The notes below the pieces were generated by a model. That model did not search any database, was not told the DNA's origin, and saw only the letters and a list, made by a program, of their open reading frames with translations. The translations under genes were made by a program, and so were the position numbers. From Deinococcus carri (GTDB lineage: Bacteria > Deinococcota > Deinococci > Deinococcales > Deinococcaceae), in the NCBI RefSeq assembly GCF_039545055.1, contig NZ_BAABRP010000003.1, forward strand, positions 113,501 to 177,500: a stretch of 64,000 nt of DNA, read 5' to 3'. Of this stretch, positions 49,330 through 59,509 are shown piece after piece; position 1 is the first letter of the stretch; the number at the start of each line of letters is the position of its first letter.

Positions 49330-50769
49330 CTACTGCCGTGCCCGCCGCCCTTCCCGTGACTGGTTTTCCGCGCCCCGCCTGTAGATCCACATCGTCGAGG
49401 CGCAGGGGCGCTTGCCAACACGGCGCTCCACCCAGTCCGCCATCTCCTCGTAGGTCATAGGAACCCGCTGCATCGCCGCGTGCAGGTCCGCCTCCTGCTC
49501 GGCGGTCAACAGGCGCTTGCGGGGGTTGGGGCGACCCCGCTGGTGGTGTCGCATGGCGTCCGGCCCACTCTCGTTGTAGACGCTGACAGTGCGGAAGACC
49601 AGTTCTCGTGATGCCCCCAGCGCCTGAGCCACAGGCAGCGCCTCTTCCACTCCGTGGTAATGACAGAGGATTTCCCAGCGCCGCCTTTCCCGGGCTGTCG
49701 GGGCCGCCTGCAACTCCGCACGAAGTTCTTCGAGGCTGAGGTGAGGCACGAGGGGCGTCCGCTTGTAGGGCCGACGCCCGTTCGCCCGGCTCACCTGGTC
49801 AGCGACGGCCACGTACCACGCTGGAGCCGCCGCAAAGTTCACCATCAAGGGCCGCTTGTAGACGCGCGCCGTTTCACAGGCCCGGATGAGCCGCTGGGGC
49901 CAGTCCTCGATCAGGTCAGTCACCCGCTGCATCAGGCGTCGGCGGTCGGGGAGGGCATGATCCTCGAAGGCCCGGTTGCGGCGCTCAGGAGGGGCCTGCA
50001 AGACCTCGTGACCACAGGTCCGGGTCAGGTATGCCTCCATGTCCCCCTGAACCACCACAGCGAGCAACTGGTGGAGCACGTCGAAGCCCTCAATGGCTGG
50101 AACCTCATGGCCGGGGGTCCATGGCATGACGCCGCAGCGCAGCGCCTCCAGAAGCTGGGCCTGCAAGGTCACGAGGGCGGGGGCTGCTGGTCTGGTGGGG
50201 GCGTCGCGCAGGTCGGCCTCGCAGGCCGCGCAATAGCCGAAGGGCGGCTCTGGTTGCACGCTCCAGTCCTGACCGAATCCGAGGTCATTGCGCTGAGGGG
50301 CATAGGGGGCCTGACAACGCGGGCAGGCATCCAGCAACTCACAACCGTGCTCCGGACAGGCGGTCATGAACGAGAGCCGCCAGTGGAGCCGGAGGTACAG
50401 CTTTTCGCGCAGACAGTGGGGGCAATACACCACACCGGGCCGTTCACGCAGGTAGCCCTTCTTGTAGAGGGGCAGCACCCAGCGAGGCAGGCTCCGGGGC
50501 TGGAAGCCGGGAAACAGCCGCCCCTCGAAAGCCCGCAGCGACAGGGCCTCCACCCGTTCAGGCGTAACCCCAGTGGCCGCGGCCAGTTGCTCGACCACGT
50601 CCGGGCGAAGATGGCGGTCCGCGTCGTGAACCCAGAAGTTCGCGTCTCCCGTGAGCATGCGGGTGAAGAACGGCAGGCGCTGCACGTTGGCATGGGCGAG
50701 GCGCATCAGCCATGAGGTGAACAGTTCCCCATCGTAGGGACGGGGCCGGACAGGCAACAGGCCTTCCAC
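49330..50769 (-). CDS. tniQ: TniQ/TnsD-family target-selection protein
   Basis: 479 aa. TniQ N-terminus PVRPRPYDGELFTSWLMRLAHAN; zinc-binding cysteines CPHC (116-119), CPEHGCELLDACPRC (138-152) and CAAC (180-183); a C-terminal helix-turn-helix part (LPVAQALGASRELVFRTVSVYNES). It connects target DNA with the TnsC/TniB ATPase. It starts 39 bp after the tnsC stop, in the usual order. What it recognises is unknown; the element here sits in livG, not at a tRNA or glmS site. Confidence 0.9.
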   Translation of the reverse strand: MEGLLPVRPRPYDGELFTSWLMRLAHANVQRLPFFTRMLTGDANFWVHDADRHLRPDVVEQLAAATGVTPERVEALSLRAFEGRLFPGFQPRSLPRWVLPLYKKGYLRERPGVVYCPHCLREKLYLRLHWRLSFMTACPEHGCELLDACPRCQAPYAPQRNDLGFGQDWSVQPEPPFGYCAACEADLRDAPTRPAAPALVTLQAQLLEALRCGVMPWTPGHEVPAIEGFDVLHQLLAVVVQGDMEAYLTRTCGHEVLQAPPERRNRAFEDHALPDRRRLMQRVTDLIEDWPQRLIRACETARVYKRPLMVNFAAAPAWYVAVADQVSRANGRRPYKRTPLVPHLSLEELRAELQAAPTARERRRWEILCHYHGVEEALPVAQALGASRELVFRTVSVYNESGPDAMRHHQRGRPNPRKRLLTAEQEADLHAAMQRVPMTYEEMADWVERRVGKRPCASTMWIYRRGAENQSREGRRARQ

Positions 50770-50808
50770 GGTGATCCTCCAGAATGCGTGGCCGAGGCCG
50801 ACGGGGTC

Positions 50809-51792
50809 TTACTCGGCGTCCTCGTCGTCTTCATCGCCCTGGTCGATGCCGAGGGCCGCGAGACGGTCACGGTAGTCGAAGCGGTAGACCAGTCCGGCCT
50901 CCGCTGCACTCGCCGCTTTGTCGCGCTCCTCAGGCGGCAGCCACTTGAGGTCCAGAAGCAGCGGAATGGTGATACGTTCCCGGCCACTGAGGATGGCTTC
51001 GGTGGCCGCCCGCTTGAGCAGACGACTGAGTTCACCGATCAAGCCCCCGCTGAGGATCAGCAGCAGTGGCGCGAGGCGTTCAGAAGCGAGATTCGAGGCG
51101 CGCCTCAGGGGCAGGGCCGATTCGAACGAGGCAAGAAGCTGGAGGAAGTCGCCATCGAGTTGCCACTTGGGAAGCACGAAGGGCGGGAAGCGGTTCTGGA
51201 CCTGCTTGTCTTCCCGCAGCATCAGCAGGGCGTCGAAGGTTCCGGTCAGGATGATGGGGCGACCGAGGGAGTTCCCGAGTTCCTTGATGGCGTTCAGCAT
51301 CTGCTGGCGGCGCGTGCCGGTCCCCGCGAGGCTGTTGTTGATCTCATCGATGACAAGCACCTGCAAGCCTGTCTTCAAGAGGAGGTCGGTCAACTGAAAG
51401 AGCTTCTTGTCGATGCGGTCGCTCGGCTTGTAGATCGCGCCCAGTTCCTTGAGCAGGTGGTTGTAAAACCGCTCCTCATCCGGGGCACTCGGCGCGTCCA
51501 GAACGATCACCGGGCGCTCTGCACGGGCCGCGTGGGGGTCATCCACCACCGGATGCAGTGCCGCAAAGCGGTTCACAATGGTTGACTTGCCGTTGTTGGT
51601 GTCCGCCGTCAGCAGCATGTTCGGCGGGCGCGTCACTACGGGATAGCTGTAGAGGGTCTCCATCTCCACGAGGGCCGCCTTCGCCTGCGGGTACCCGATC
51701 CAGCGGTCTCTCTTGATGAACGCGATCCGCTCCGCGTCCGGTGCCTTCAACAGCGCCGCAGCCGCCTCGATCAACTGCCGTTCTTGTGCCAC
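50809..51792 (-). CDS. tnsC: TnsC/TniB-family transposition AAA ATPase
   Basis: 327 aa from GTG 51792. FIKRDRWIGYPQAKAAL and NMLLTADTNNGKSTIV (Walker A, 63-71) are typical of TniB of Tn5053/Tn402; Walker B is VLVIDE (Asp149, Glu150), followed by NNSLAGTGTRRQQML. The ATPase forms filaments on target DNA and activates TnsB. C-terminal acidic tail. Separated from tnsB by about 8 kb of DISARM-like cargo, which is not the usual arrangement. Confidence 0.92.
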   Translation of the reverse strand: MAQERQLIEAAAALLKAPDAERIAFIKRDRWIGYPQAKAALVEMETLYSYPVVTRPPNMLLTADTNNGKSTIVNRFAALHPVVDDPHAARAERPVIVLDAPSAPDEERFYNHLLKELGAIYKPSDRIDKKLFQLTDLLLKTGLQVLVIDEINNSLAGTGTRRQQMLNAIKELGNSLGRPIILTGTFDALLMLREDKQVQNRFPPFVLPKWQLDGDFLQLLASFESALPLRRASNLASERLAPLLLILSGGLIGELSRLLKRAATEAILSGRERITIPLLLDLKWLPPEERDKAASAAEAGLVYRFDYRDRLAALGIDQGDEDDEDAE

Positions 51793-51878
51793 CTGACATA
51801 CCCCCGGGTGTCATGGTAACCAGTCTGGTGCAGGAGGGCAAGTGGTCAAACAAATATGACTGGCGACCACCACGTCCA

Positions 51879-51931
51879 CCCGTCCGATGGCGTATTGCCG
51901 GATGCGCGCTTGCATCCGGCCCTCGGACGGG
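51879..51931. other. Nested hairpin upstream of tnsC
   Basis: Outer 9-bp stem CCCGTCCGA / TCGGACGGG (51879-51887, 51923-51931) encloses an inner 9-bp stem GCCGGATGC / GCATCCGGC (51897-51905, 51912-51920) with a 6-nt loop. No T-run follows on either strand. Between the methyltransferase stop and the tnsC start; may act as attenuator, mRNA stabiliser or protein-binding site. Confidence 0.5.
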
Positions 51932-52071
51932 CCGCCGTGGTAAAGCGGGAGGGCAGCACGTTGGAACACCCCCAAATCTATCCAGCCCCCCGAAGTCCAT
52001 ACTCCCCATACGCGTTGTCGGATGCCCGCATGTTCATCACCAAGCATGGGGAGGGCGGGAGGTCCAGAGGC

Positions 52072-54072
52072 TCAGTCATCCTCCTCATCGTCGGCGGTAG
52101 CCAGCAGACCTGCGGCCGCTGGCGCTTGCTCCAGCTGCTTTAAGAGCTGGTGGCGTTGCACACTCTTGGGACGCAGTGACGGGAACGCATACGGCACCAG
52201 ATATTCCTCCGGGGACATCTGTAGGTTAGTACTAGCGCCGCGCACCTCATATCCGAGTGCGCGCAGCCCCTGCAAGACTGGTAGCACATCCATCTCCTTC
52301 AATCCCCAGATTTTGGCCAGTTGGTGGACCATCATGCGTTCGCCCACACCATGGCCCTCGACCACCGCCCGCAGCGCCTTCCAGACCTTGCCCCGGGGGC
52401 GCGCTCCTGGAAAAGTAAAGCGTGCCTGGATGCGCGATGGATAGTAATAGTAGTCCGATAGTTGGACCAGGTCGTACTTGCCATACACCTCGCGCAAGAA
52501 CTCTTCGAAGGCCAACCACAGGGCAGTGTGCGTCTCCGCCTGACGGTCCCGCCCGATCAGAACCACCCGCTCCAGAGGAATATGCCAGCTCCGATCCCGA
52601 CTAGGCCGGAGTTCAAGCTCATAACCATAACCTTCTAGGCGCTCGCCCGCGCTGATGCGCCACTCCTTTTCCCCCAGGTCGGCTTCAACTCGGTAGACCC
52701 CCGTGCCGGTCTCGTGTTCCGTCCACTCAAAGCCCGTCCCCAGGCGTCGGTTCCGGGACACGTGCCGCGCGGCCGACACCAGGGGCGTCACCCCACGCTT
52801 GGCATGAGCGGCACGGGCCTTGGCCAAAGAGTCCGCTTGGCGGTTGCGCTTCAGGCGAGAAAAAGAGAGGGGCTCGCCAGGCTTCAGATACGGCACCGTC
52901 CAGGGGATCGGAAGGCCAAACACCTGGTCGAGGATGGCCAGCGCCAGAATCCGTCCCACTTGAGGCGGAACCGCGTTGCCTATCTGCTCCCCCTGTCCCT
53001 TAGAGGTGCCGTGAAGAACGTAAGCGTCAGGGAAAGTCTGCAGCCGCTTGAGTTCCCCGCTGGTGAACACGCGGTTCTCCCAGGAGAAAGGACCAGTGTA
53101 GCCCGAGTCGGCAGCCTTGAGCGTCCGCACCGGGCGCTCAGGGTCAGCCTTATAGAGGAAATCCGAAAACTTTGAGCGCCAGGCGAACAACGGGCGCGGA
53201 TCCCCCATGCGCGCCGTATAGAAGCTGTAGTTTAAGCCTGGAGGAATATCAGGCAGCAAGTGCCCATAGATGCCGCCGATCCCTCGGATCACCCCACTGA
53301 CGTCGGCCCCTGCAACGGCCTGACCTGCAGGGAAGTGTTCCAGCCCGGTCTCCGCATCGGGGCCATGGGTGGGGCGCGGAAAGGCAAAGGTTCCCGAGCC
53401 TTTGCGCACGCCAACCACGAAGAGGCGTTCGCGGTGTTGCGGCACCCCATAATCCGCCGCGTCCAGCACTCGCTCGAACACGTCGTATCCAGCCCGGTCG
53501 AACTCTTGCAGGATGCGTGGCCAGGTCTTCCCGCCATCGGCGCTCTTGATTCCGGGCACGTTCTCAAACAGAAAACCCCGGGGCTGAAGCTGCTTGAGCA
53601 GCGCGACGTACGGCTCAAACAGTTCCCCACGTGGGTCCTTGGCACCGGGAGCACCTGCCATGCGCCGTCCTGCGGCTGAGAAGGTCTGACACGGCGGCCC
53701 CCCGATAATGAAGGCAATGTTGCGCAGGTGGCCCGCGTCGTAAGTACGGATGTCCCCGCAGCGCACCTGCGACCCCGCCAGCATGCCGCCCGGCACCGCG
53801 TTGTGGGTCAGCGTCGCGCAGTAGCTGGGGCTGAGTTCGACCATCTCCACCACGTCGAAGCCCGCGTCATGAAAAGCAATGTCCAACCCCCCACCCCCCG
53901 AGAAAAGACTCAGGGTCCGCAACTGCTCGGCTGGCCACCGCAAGGAGTGCCGCATCAGCTCACCAAAGCGATCTGCCCAGGGCGTCCTCTCCTCTTCTTG
54001 ATAAAGGACGGCGAGAATCTCCCCTAGGGGGCGGCCGTCAAGGGCCAGGGGGGAGAACGGGGAGGTGGTCAT
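52072..54072 (-). CDS. drmMII: DISARM-like DNA cytosine-5 methyltransferase (DrmMII-like)
   Basis: 666 aa from ATG 54072 (a GTG at 54090 would add six residues). Motif I LSLFSGGGGLDIAFHDAGF, catalytic Pro-Cys in IIGGPPCQTFSAAGRR, ENV motif FLFENVPGI, motif VIII-like VVGVRKG, and motif X GEQIGNAVPPQVGRILA. A C-terminal region of about 270 aa, not in simple Dcm enzymes, is unassigned. Divergent from drmA by 132 bp. Class 2 DISARM uses a C5 methylase with DrmA and DrmB, so it should protect host DNA. Confidence 0.88.
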   Translation of the reverse strand: MTTSPFSPLALDGRPLGEILAVLYQEEERTPWADRFGELMRHSLRWPAEQLRTLSLFSGGGGLDIAFHDAGFDVVEMVELSPSYCATLTHNAVPGGMLAGSQVRCGDIRTYDAGHLRNIAFIIGGPPCQTFSAAGRRMAGAPGAKDPRGELFEPYVALLKQLQPRGFLFENVPGIKSADGGKTWPRILQEFDRAGYDVFERVLDAADYGVPQHRERLFVVGVRKGSGTFAFPRPTHGPDAETGLEHFPAGQAVAGADVSGVIRGIGGIYGHLLPDIPPGLNYSFYTARMGDPRPLFAWRSKFSDFLYKADPERPVRTLKAADSGYTGPFSWENRVFTSGELKRLQTFPDAYVLHGTSKGQGEQIGNAVPPQVGRILALAILDQVFGLPIPWTVPYLKPGEPLSFSRLKRNRQADSLAKARAAHAKRGVTPLVSAARHVSRNRRLGTGFEWTEHETGTGVYRVEADLGEKEWRISAGERLEGYGYELELRPSRDRSWHIPLERVVLIGRDRQAETHTALWLAFEEFLREVYGKYDLVQLSDYYYYPSRIQARFTFPGARPRGKVWKALRAVVEGHGVGERMMVHQLAKIWGLKEMDVLPVLQGLRALGYEVRGASTNLQMSPEEYLVPYAFPSLRPKSVQRHQLLKQLEQAPAAAGLLATADDEEDD

Positions 54073-54204
54073 CTGCTCGTATTCGAGCACGCCCCGCCCC
54101 GTTTCGCAAGCCAGAACGGTAATCCTGCAGATTTGGAGCGTGGGATCTGAGTCTCGTGCTCTACACTTGGGGCACCTCCCTCACTGCGCATTTCTGGAGT
54201 CCTC

Positions 54205-57200
54205 ATGACCCATAGTCCCCCCAGTTCAACATCTGATGTCCCTAACGTCCCACCAGGCTTTGGCCCCAAGCGTACGGTGCGCTCAAGGCTCATTGAACTC
54301 CTCACCCAGGAGTTGATGGGACCTGCCTCTCCCGAGGAAGTCTCGGCCGAGTTTCCTACTACCCGCTATCTGCTCGGGCGCCTGGCACCCCTGGAGACCC
54401 TGGAGGACGACGTCGGTGAGGCTGATCCTGACTTCAGTGTCTTTGAGGACGGGGGCGATGACACTGATCTCGGTGACACCCCACCGCCGCCGCCGCTGCT
54501 GACCAGCTTTAAGCCGTCGTCTTTCGGTCTATCCTTCCTGCTTGATACGGGGGTTCAGCAGGTCGACGTCGAGCTAAGCTGGGGGGACTATGAGCCCGAA
54601 GGCGACTCATCCATCACGTGGCATCGGCGTCCCCGCCAGGGCAAGGTCACGGGCCTCCGCGTCAACCAGACTGGGAAGCTGCCCAGCATCCCGCTTCATC
54701 CAGAGGGGCTAGGCGCGGACCATGTCGGAGTCGAGGTTGAAGGACTCCAAGACAATGACGTGCGCCTGGAGGGCGTGGTCAGTGAGTTCGGCGGCTACCG
54801 CGCCGTGAGCCTCTTCTTGGTAAATCGGCGTCCCGCCGACGCCAAGGAGGATCGCCGCAAGGACCGGCGGTGGATCTTTCAACCGCGCATGACCGTTCGC
54901 GCACCGGATAAGACTCCCATTTTCGTCGCCAAAGATGCGGTGCGCGACCAACAGCGTGCCCTGGACGACGATGAAGCCAGCAACGCCCTGTTGTACCGGC
55001 ATGCCCGGGAATTCGCCACCGGCCACGGCGTGGCCGCCGAGTGGTCAGAGCCCGATGGTGACAGCAAGCGTACAGTTGCCGTCTGGACTGAATTTATTCC
55101 GAGCTTTGAGATTCCCGCTCTGGTGGCTCCCGCTTCAGCGGCGGGCGGTGCCTGCTTGGACATGCGCGACCTGGCCGAGGCAAAGAGCGGTGCCGAGGTA
55201 CGAGGGATGCTTCAACCCATTCTGACAGCTTACCGGCAATGGATAGCCAAGGTGGAGCAGGAGTGTGAACAGCCGGACATCCAAGGCGACACAAGCCTCG
55301 CCGATGCAGCCAAGCGCCACCTGAGGCGCTGCGGCGAGGCGCTGCAGCGTATGGAGAAAGGGCTTGAGCTGATTGAGAGCGACGCCAAGGTCTTCCAGGC
55401 TTTTGGCTTTGCGAACCGGGCAATGTGGATGCAACGCACGCAGGCGATCTGGGCAGCGCGCACCCGCAAAACCGGTGAGCGCACCGGCTCGCCCAGGGAC
55501 GTCGACATCGACTTCGCCGACAACCGCACCTGGCGCCCCTTCCAGATGGGCTTCATTCTGCTGAATCTGCGTGGCGTGGCGGACCCGAGCAGTCCAGACC
55601 GCGATCTGGTCGATCTTCTCTGGTTTCCCACTGGCGGTGGTAAGACCGAGGCCTACCTGGGTCTGGCGGCCTTCACCCTGGCGCTGCGCCGCCTCAAGGG
55701 CGGCACGGCGACTCACGCCGCAGACGCTGGGGTCAGCGTGATTATGCGCTACACCCTGCGTCTGCTCACCATCCAGCAGTTCCAGCGCGCTACGGCGCTG
55801 GTGGCCGCCTGCGAAATGCTGCGGCGCGGAGATGAGCGCAGCTACGGCAAGGAGCGCTTCCGCATTGGGCTGTGGGTGGGTCAGTCGGCCACGCCCAACA
55901 CCTATGACGATGCCAAGTTGAGCCTGGAAAGCGGGGAGACCAAAAAGGGAACACCCGTCCAACTACTTGCCTGTCCGTGGTGTGGCGAGCACCTGGTGGA
56001 CAGAGGGAAGCCCCGTGCCAGGACGTACATCGCTGATGATTTCTGCAAGAGAATCCTGTTGTACTGCCCCAACCGGGACTGCGACTTTTCCGGCCCCAAG
56101 TCCAGCGGCCAAGGCATTCCCGTGGTGGTGGTAGACGATGAGATCTACCGCATGCGGCCGTGTGTGATCATCGGCACCGTCGACAAGTTCGCGCGCTTGC
56201 CCTTCAAAGGTGAGACACAGGGCATCTTCGGGGCGCGGTCCCGGTATCACCCACAGTTCGGACATCTCACCGCCGCCCATAAGGGCTTCAAGGGCCGCGG
56301 CAAGGACGCATCTACTGCAGCCAAGCCCCTGCTGCCGCCAGAGCTGATTATCCAAGATGAGTTACACCTGATTTCGGGGCCCTTAGGCACCATGGTGGGG
56401 CTCTACGAAACGGCAGTGGACCACCTCACACAGATACAACAGGAAGGTAAGCGTGTCCGCGCTAAGGTCATCGCGTCCACCGCTACGATTCGCCGGGCCG
56501 ATGAGCAAGTCCGCCAACTTTACGCCCGGGAGTTGCGCGTATTCCCACCCAGCGGTGTGACTGCTCGTGACTCCTTTTTCGCCAAGGAAGTCAAAATCAA
56601 CCCCGAGAAAGATGCCTCGGCAGGCCGTCTCTATGTCGGGCTCAACGCTCCAGGGTCGAGCGGCAAGACGTTGATGGTGCGTATCTACGCCGCACTGCTC
56701 GCGTCGGCCCAGCAGGCCATGGATGTGCGAGTGGAGTCGGGTGAGGTCATGGACGCAGACCCATACGCTACCCTGGTGGGGTACTTCAACAGCTTGCGAG
56801 CCCTGGGCGGTGCCAAGCGTTTGGTCGAAGATGACGTGCGGGTGCGCTTGAGATACCTACGGCAGCAGCATCAATTTCCGCATAGACGTTACCTGAATGT
56901 CGAGGAGATGACCAGCCGCAAGAAGTCCTTTGAGATCCCAGAGCTGCTTAAGCGGTTGGACCTACCCTTTCCGCGTCCCGAGAAGGGCCAGTCTATGCCC
57001 TGGCCGCTAGATGTGTTGCTGGCGACCAACATGATTTCGGTAGGCGTGGACGTTGACCGCCTGGGCCTGATGGTGGTCGCGGGACAGCCCAAGACCACGG
57101 CCGAGTACATCCAGGCGACCAGCCGCGTGGGGCGCAAGTACCCTGGCTTGGTCGTCGTGGCCTACAACTGGCTGGGCGCACGCGACCTGTCGCACTACGA

Positions 57201-57663
57201 GCGCTTCCGTTCCTATCACGCGGCGATTTACCGGCATGTCGAGGCGATCAGCGCCACCCCCTTTGCCTCCCGGGCGCTAGATCGGGGACTGCATGGGGTG
57301 TATGTGGCCATGAATCGACTGCAAGACGCAATTATGGTGCGCAATGAAGATGCGCATGGATTCCAGCCGCAAGCGCTGAGCGCAACAAAGGTCATCGAAG
57401 AGATCGTGCAGCGGGCCGCGGCTCTGCGCGACGGCGATGAGGCCGAGCGAATACGCCAAAGGCTGGAGAAGGCAGCTGAGGAGTGGCAACGCCTCAACGA
57501 GGATCCGACGATTTACTGGAATGGGCCTAAGTCCCCTCCCAAGAACAACGCGCGCGTCCTGATCCGCACCTCCGGATCGCGCGAAGAAGGTCGCTGGGCC
57601 GTGCCGGGCTCGCTGCGCGAGGTGGAGCCCACCGTCGCCATCAATCTGCTGGAGAACCTCTGA
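54205..57663 (+). CDS. drmA: DISARM helicase DrmA
   Basis: 1152 aa. SF2-type helicase: Walker A LLWFPTGGGKTEAYLGLAAF (about 472-485), four-cysteine zinc motif CPWCGEHL...CPNRDCDF, motif II IIQDELHLISGPLGT (DELH near 718), motif III ASTATIRR, and motif VI YIQATSRVGRKYPGLVV. The long N-terminal region with a coiled-coil portion is as in DrmA. RBS TGGAG precedes ATG. drmB begins 2 bp after its stop. DrmA-DrmB form the DISARM core that recognises invading DNA. Confidence 0.9.
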   Translation: MTHSPPSSTSDVPNVPPGFGPKRTVRSRLIELLTQELMGPASPEEVSAEFPTTRYLLGRLAPLETLEDDVGEADPDFSVFEDGGDDTDLGDTPPPPPLLTSFKPSSFGLSFLLDTGVQQVDVELSWGDYEPEGDSSITWHRRPRQGKVTGLRVNQTGKLPSIPLHPEGLGADHVGVEVEGLQDNDVRLEGVVSEFGGYRAVSLFLVNRRPADAKEDRRKDRRWIFQPRMTVRAPDKTPIFVAKDAVRDQQRALDDDEASNALLYRHAREFATGHGVAAEWSEPDGDSKRTVAVWTEFIPSFEIPALVAPASAAGGACLDMRDLAEAKSGAEVRGMLQPILTAYRQWIAKVEQECEQPDIQGDTSLADAAKRHLRRCGEALQRMEKGLELIESDAKVFQAFGFANRAMWMQRTQAIWAARTRKTGERTGSPRDVDIDFADNRTWRPFQMGFILLNLRGVADPSSPDRDLVDLLWFPTGGGKTEAYLGLAAFTLALRRLKGGTATHAADAGVSVIMRYTLRLLTIQQFQRATALVAACEMLRRGDERSYGKERFRIGLWVGQSATPNTYDDAKLSLESGETKKGTPVQLLACPWCGEHLVDRGKPRARTYIADDFCKRILLYCPNRDCDFSGPKSSGQGIPVVVVDDEIYRMRPCVIIGTVDKFARLPFKGETQGIFGARSRYHPQFGHLTAAHKGFKGRGKDASTAAKPLLPPELIIQDELHLISGPLGTMVGLYETAVDHLTQIQQEGKRVRAKVIASTATIRRADEQVRQLYARELRVFPPSGVTARDSFFAKEVKINPEKDASAGRLYVGLNAPGSSGKTLMVRIYAALLASAQQAMDVRVESGEVMDADPYATLVGYFNSLRALGGAKRLVEDDVRVRLRYLRQQHQFPHRRYLNVEEMTSRKKSFEIPELLKRLDLPFPRPEKGQSMPWPLDVLLATNMISVGVDVDRLGLMVVAGQPKTTAEYIQATSRVGRKYPGLVVVAYNWLGARDLSHYERFRSYHAAIYRHVEAISATPFASRALDRGLHGVYVAMNRLQDAIMVRNEDAHGFQPQALSATKVIEEIVQRAAALRDGDEAERIRQRLEKAAEEWQRLNEDPTIYWNGPKSPPKNNARVLIRTSGSREEGRWAVPGSLREVEPTVAINLLENL

Positions 57664-57665
57664 CC

Positions 57666-59507
57666 ATGACGTCCCCCCCTGTTTTTAGAAAGGCCGGGGA
57701 GGTCCGGCCCAGCCAACTCATCACGACCTTCGGCCCGGGCGCGATCGTCGACACCCGTGCCCTATCAGTTATCGTCGGTGGTCTGGATACCTGGAACACC
57801 GAGCGGACGCACATCATTCGTGAGCCCCGCCTAGAGCGCATCCTCAAGGTCAGTCACTTTCTGACCCCCAGTTCCGGTGGGGGGGGCGGTGTGCCAGCAT
57901 ATGTCTTCCCCCGCTACCAGCACTGTCCGGAATGCGGCACGCTTTCGCTCTATGGCAGCGACGACCTCAAGCATACCCGGGCCGACCGTGAACCGGAATG
58001 TAATGCTCCTGGTTGCAACCAGCCCAGGGAAGAGGGGGCACCAGGCAAGGGCAAGCCCCGCCGGGTCCGGACAGTCCCGGCACCCATCGTAGTGGCCTGC
58101 GCCCATGGCCACCTGGATGACTTCCCCTGGCGCGAATATGTCCACCGTGGGGATACCGAATGCACGAGGCGTCTGCGGCTGTTCACGCGGGCGCGGACCG
58201 GCTCAATCGCCGACCTGGTGGTAGAGTGCGACTGCGGGCGCGACGATCCCAAGAAGCCCAGCAAGGTCTTCCGCTCGCTGAGTGACGCTTTTAACCAGGA
58301 GAAGTTCACAGAGGAATGCAAGGGGCGCCGGCCCTGGATGGGCATGAGCGAATACGATGCCCACGGGTGTCAGCAGCCCCAGAGCTTGCGCGCCATGCAG
58401 CGCGTGGCGACCAACGGCTGGTTCTCGGTAGTGCGCAGCGCTCTGTCCATCGGCGAGCAGGCGACGCCGCTGCGCCGCGCCGTGCAGGAGTGCAACCAGG
58501 GCCAAATCGAGAAGCTCACCACCCCGGAAGGAGTGAAGGTCATGCTCGACATGGGCATGTTCCCCTCGCTTTCCGGTTACACGCCGCAAGAGGTGTGGGA
58601 CGAGTTACAGCGGATGCGGGGACTCAAGGAGTTGTCTGACACCGACCTGCGGCGGCCCGAGTGGGAAGTGCTGCGCGACCCGGATTCTGCCCAGGACGAT
58701 CAAAAAGACCTCTTCCTGGAAGGCGGCGAGGTTCCAACTGGCTTCGAGACTGAGGTGACCCGGGTGGTTCTCGCACGCAAGCTGCTGGAAGTGCGGGCTC
58801 TGGTGGGCTTCACGCGGATTGACGCGGTGGCCGGCTTTGATGACGAACTGCCGGACCAACTTGCGCCCCTGAGCCGGACGCCACTGGATTGGCTCCCGGC
58901 GGTGGAGGTGCGTGGGGAAGGGATATTCATCGAGCTGAACGAGACCAAGCTACGTGAGTGGGAGGGCCAGAAGGCCGTCCGGCAGCGGGCCCTGCAACTA
59001 GCCGTCAACTTCAGCACGTTACAGCGGCAGTTCCGGGGACGCCAGCCCGTGCCATTCCCGGGGGCACGCTACGTTCTGCTGCACTCGCTGTCGCACGCGC
59101 TGATTCGACAACTGTCCCTGGACTGCGGCTACTCGGCGAGTGCGATTCGCGAACGCATTTACAGCAGCACTGACCCGGAGCAGCCTATGAGCGGCATCTT
59201 GCTCTACACCGCCAGTGCGGATACCGACGGCAGCCTAGGAGGGCTGGTGGACCTGGGTTCTGATAAGCGGCTGCCCGAATTGCTGCGCGGCGCGCTGCGC
59301 TCGATGGAGCGCTGCTCTTCGGATCCACTATGCGCAGATCATGAGCCGGCCGAGCATGGAGGACTCAAGGGCGCAGCCTGCCACGCTTGCGTGTTGGCCT
59401 CAGAGACGTCTTGTGAGACGTTCAACCGCTTTTTGGATCGGAACTTCCTGGTGCCGACCATGGCCCGCAGTGACTTGGCCTTCTTTGGACGAGAACATTT
59501 GAGATAA
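57666..59507 (+). CDS. drmB: DISARM protein DrmB (DUF1998)
   Basis: 613 aa. N-terminus VRPSQLITTFGPGAIVDTRALSVIVGGLD is the DrmB pattern; zinc motif HCPECGTLSLY...CNAPGC (about 95-120). C-terminal DUF1998: LLHSLSHALIRQLSLDCGYSASAIRERIY and cysteine set CSSDPLC...CHACVLASETSC. Functions with DrmA. Downstream there is no drmC; an IS630 remnant fills the gap to tnsB. Confidence 0.9.
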   Translation: MTSPPVFRKAGEVRPSQLITTFGPGAIVDTRALSVIVGGLDTWNTERTHIIREPRLERILKVSHFLTPSSGGGGGVPAYVFPRYQHCPECGTLSLYGSDDLKHTRADREPECNAPGCNQPREEGAPGKGKPRRVRTVPAPIVVACAHGHLDDFPWREYVHRGDTECTRRLRLFTRARTGSIADLVVECDCGRDDPKKPSKVFRSLSDAFNQEKFTEECKGRRPWMGMSEYDAHGCQQPQSLRAMQRVATNGWFSVVRSALSIGEQATPLRRAVQECNQGQIEKLTTPEGVKVMLDMGMFPSLSGYTPQEVWDELQRMRGLKELSDTDLRRPEWEVLRDPDSAQDDQKDLFLEGGEVPTGFETEVTRVVLARKLLEVRALVGFTRIDAVAGFDDELPDQLAPLSRTPLDWLPAVEVRGEGIFIELNETKLREWEGQKAVRQRALQLAVNFSTLQRQFRGRQPVPFPGARYVLLHSLSHALIRQLSLDCGYSASAIRERIYSSTDPEQPMSGILLYTASADTDGSLGGLVDLGSDKRLPELLRGALRSMERCSSDPLCADHEPAEHGGLKGAACHACVLASETSCETFNRFLDRNFLVPTMARSDLAFFGREHLR

Positions 59508-59509
59508 TT

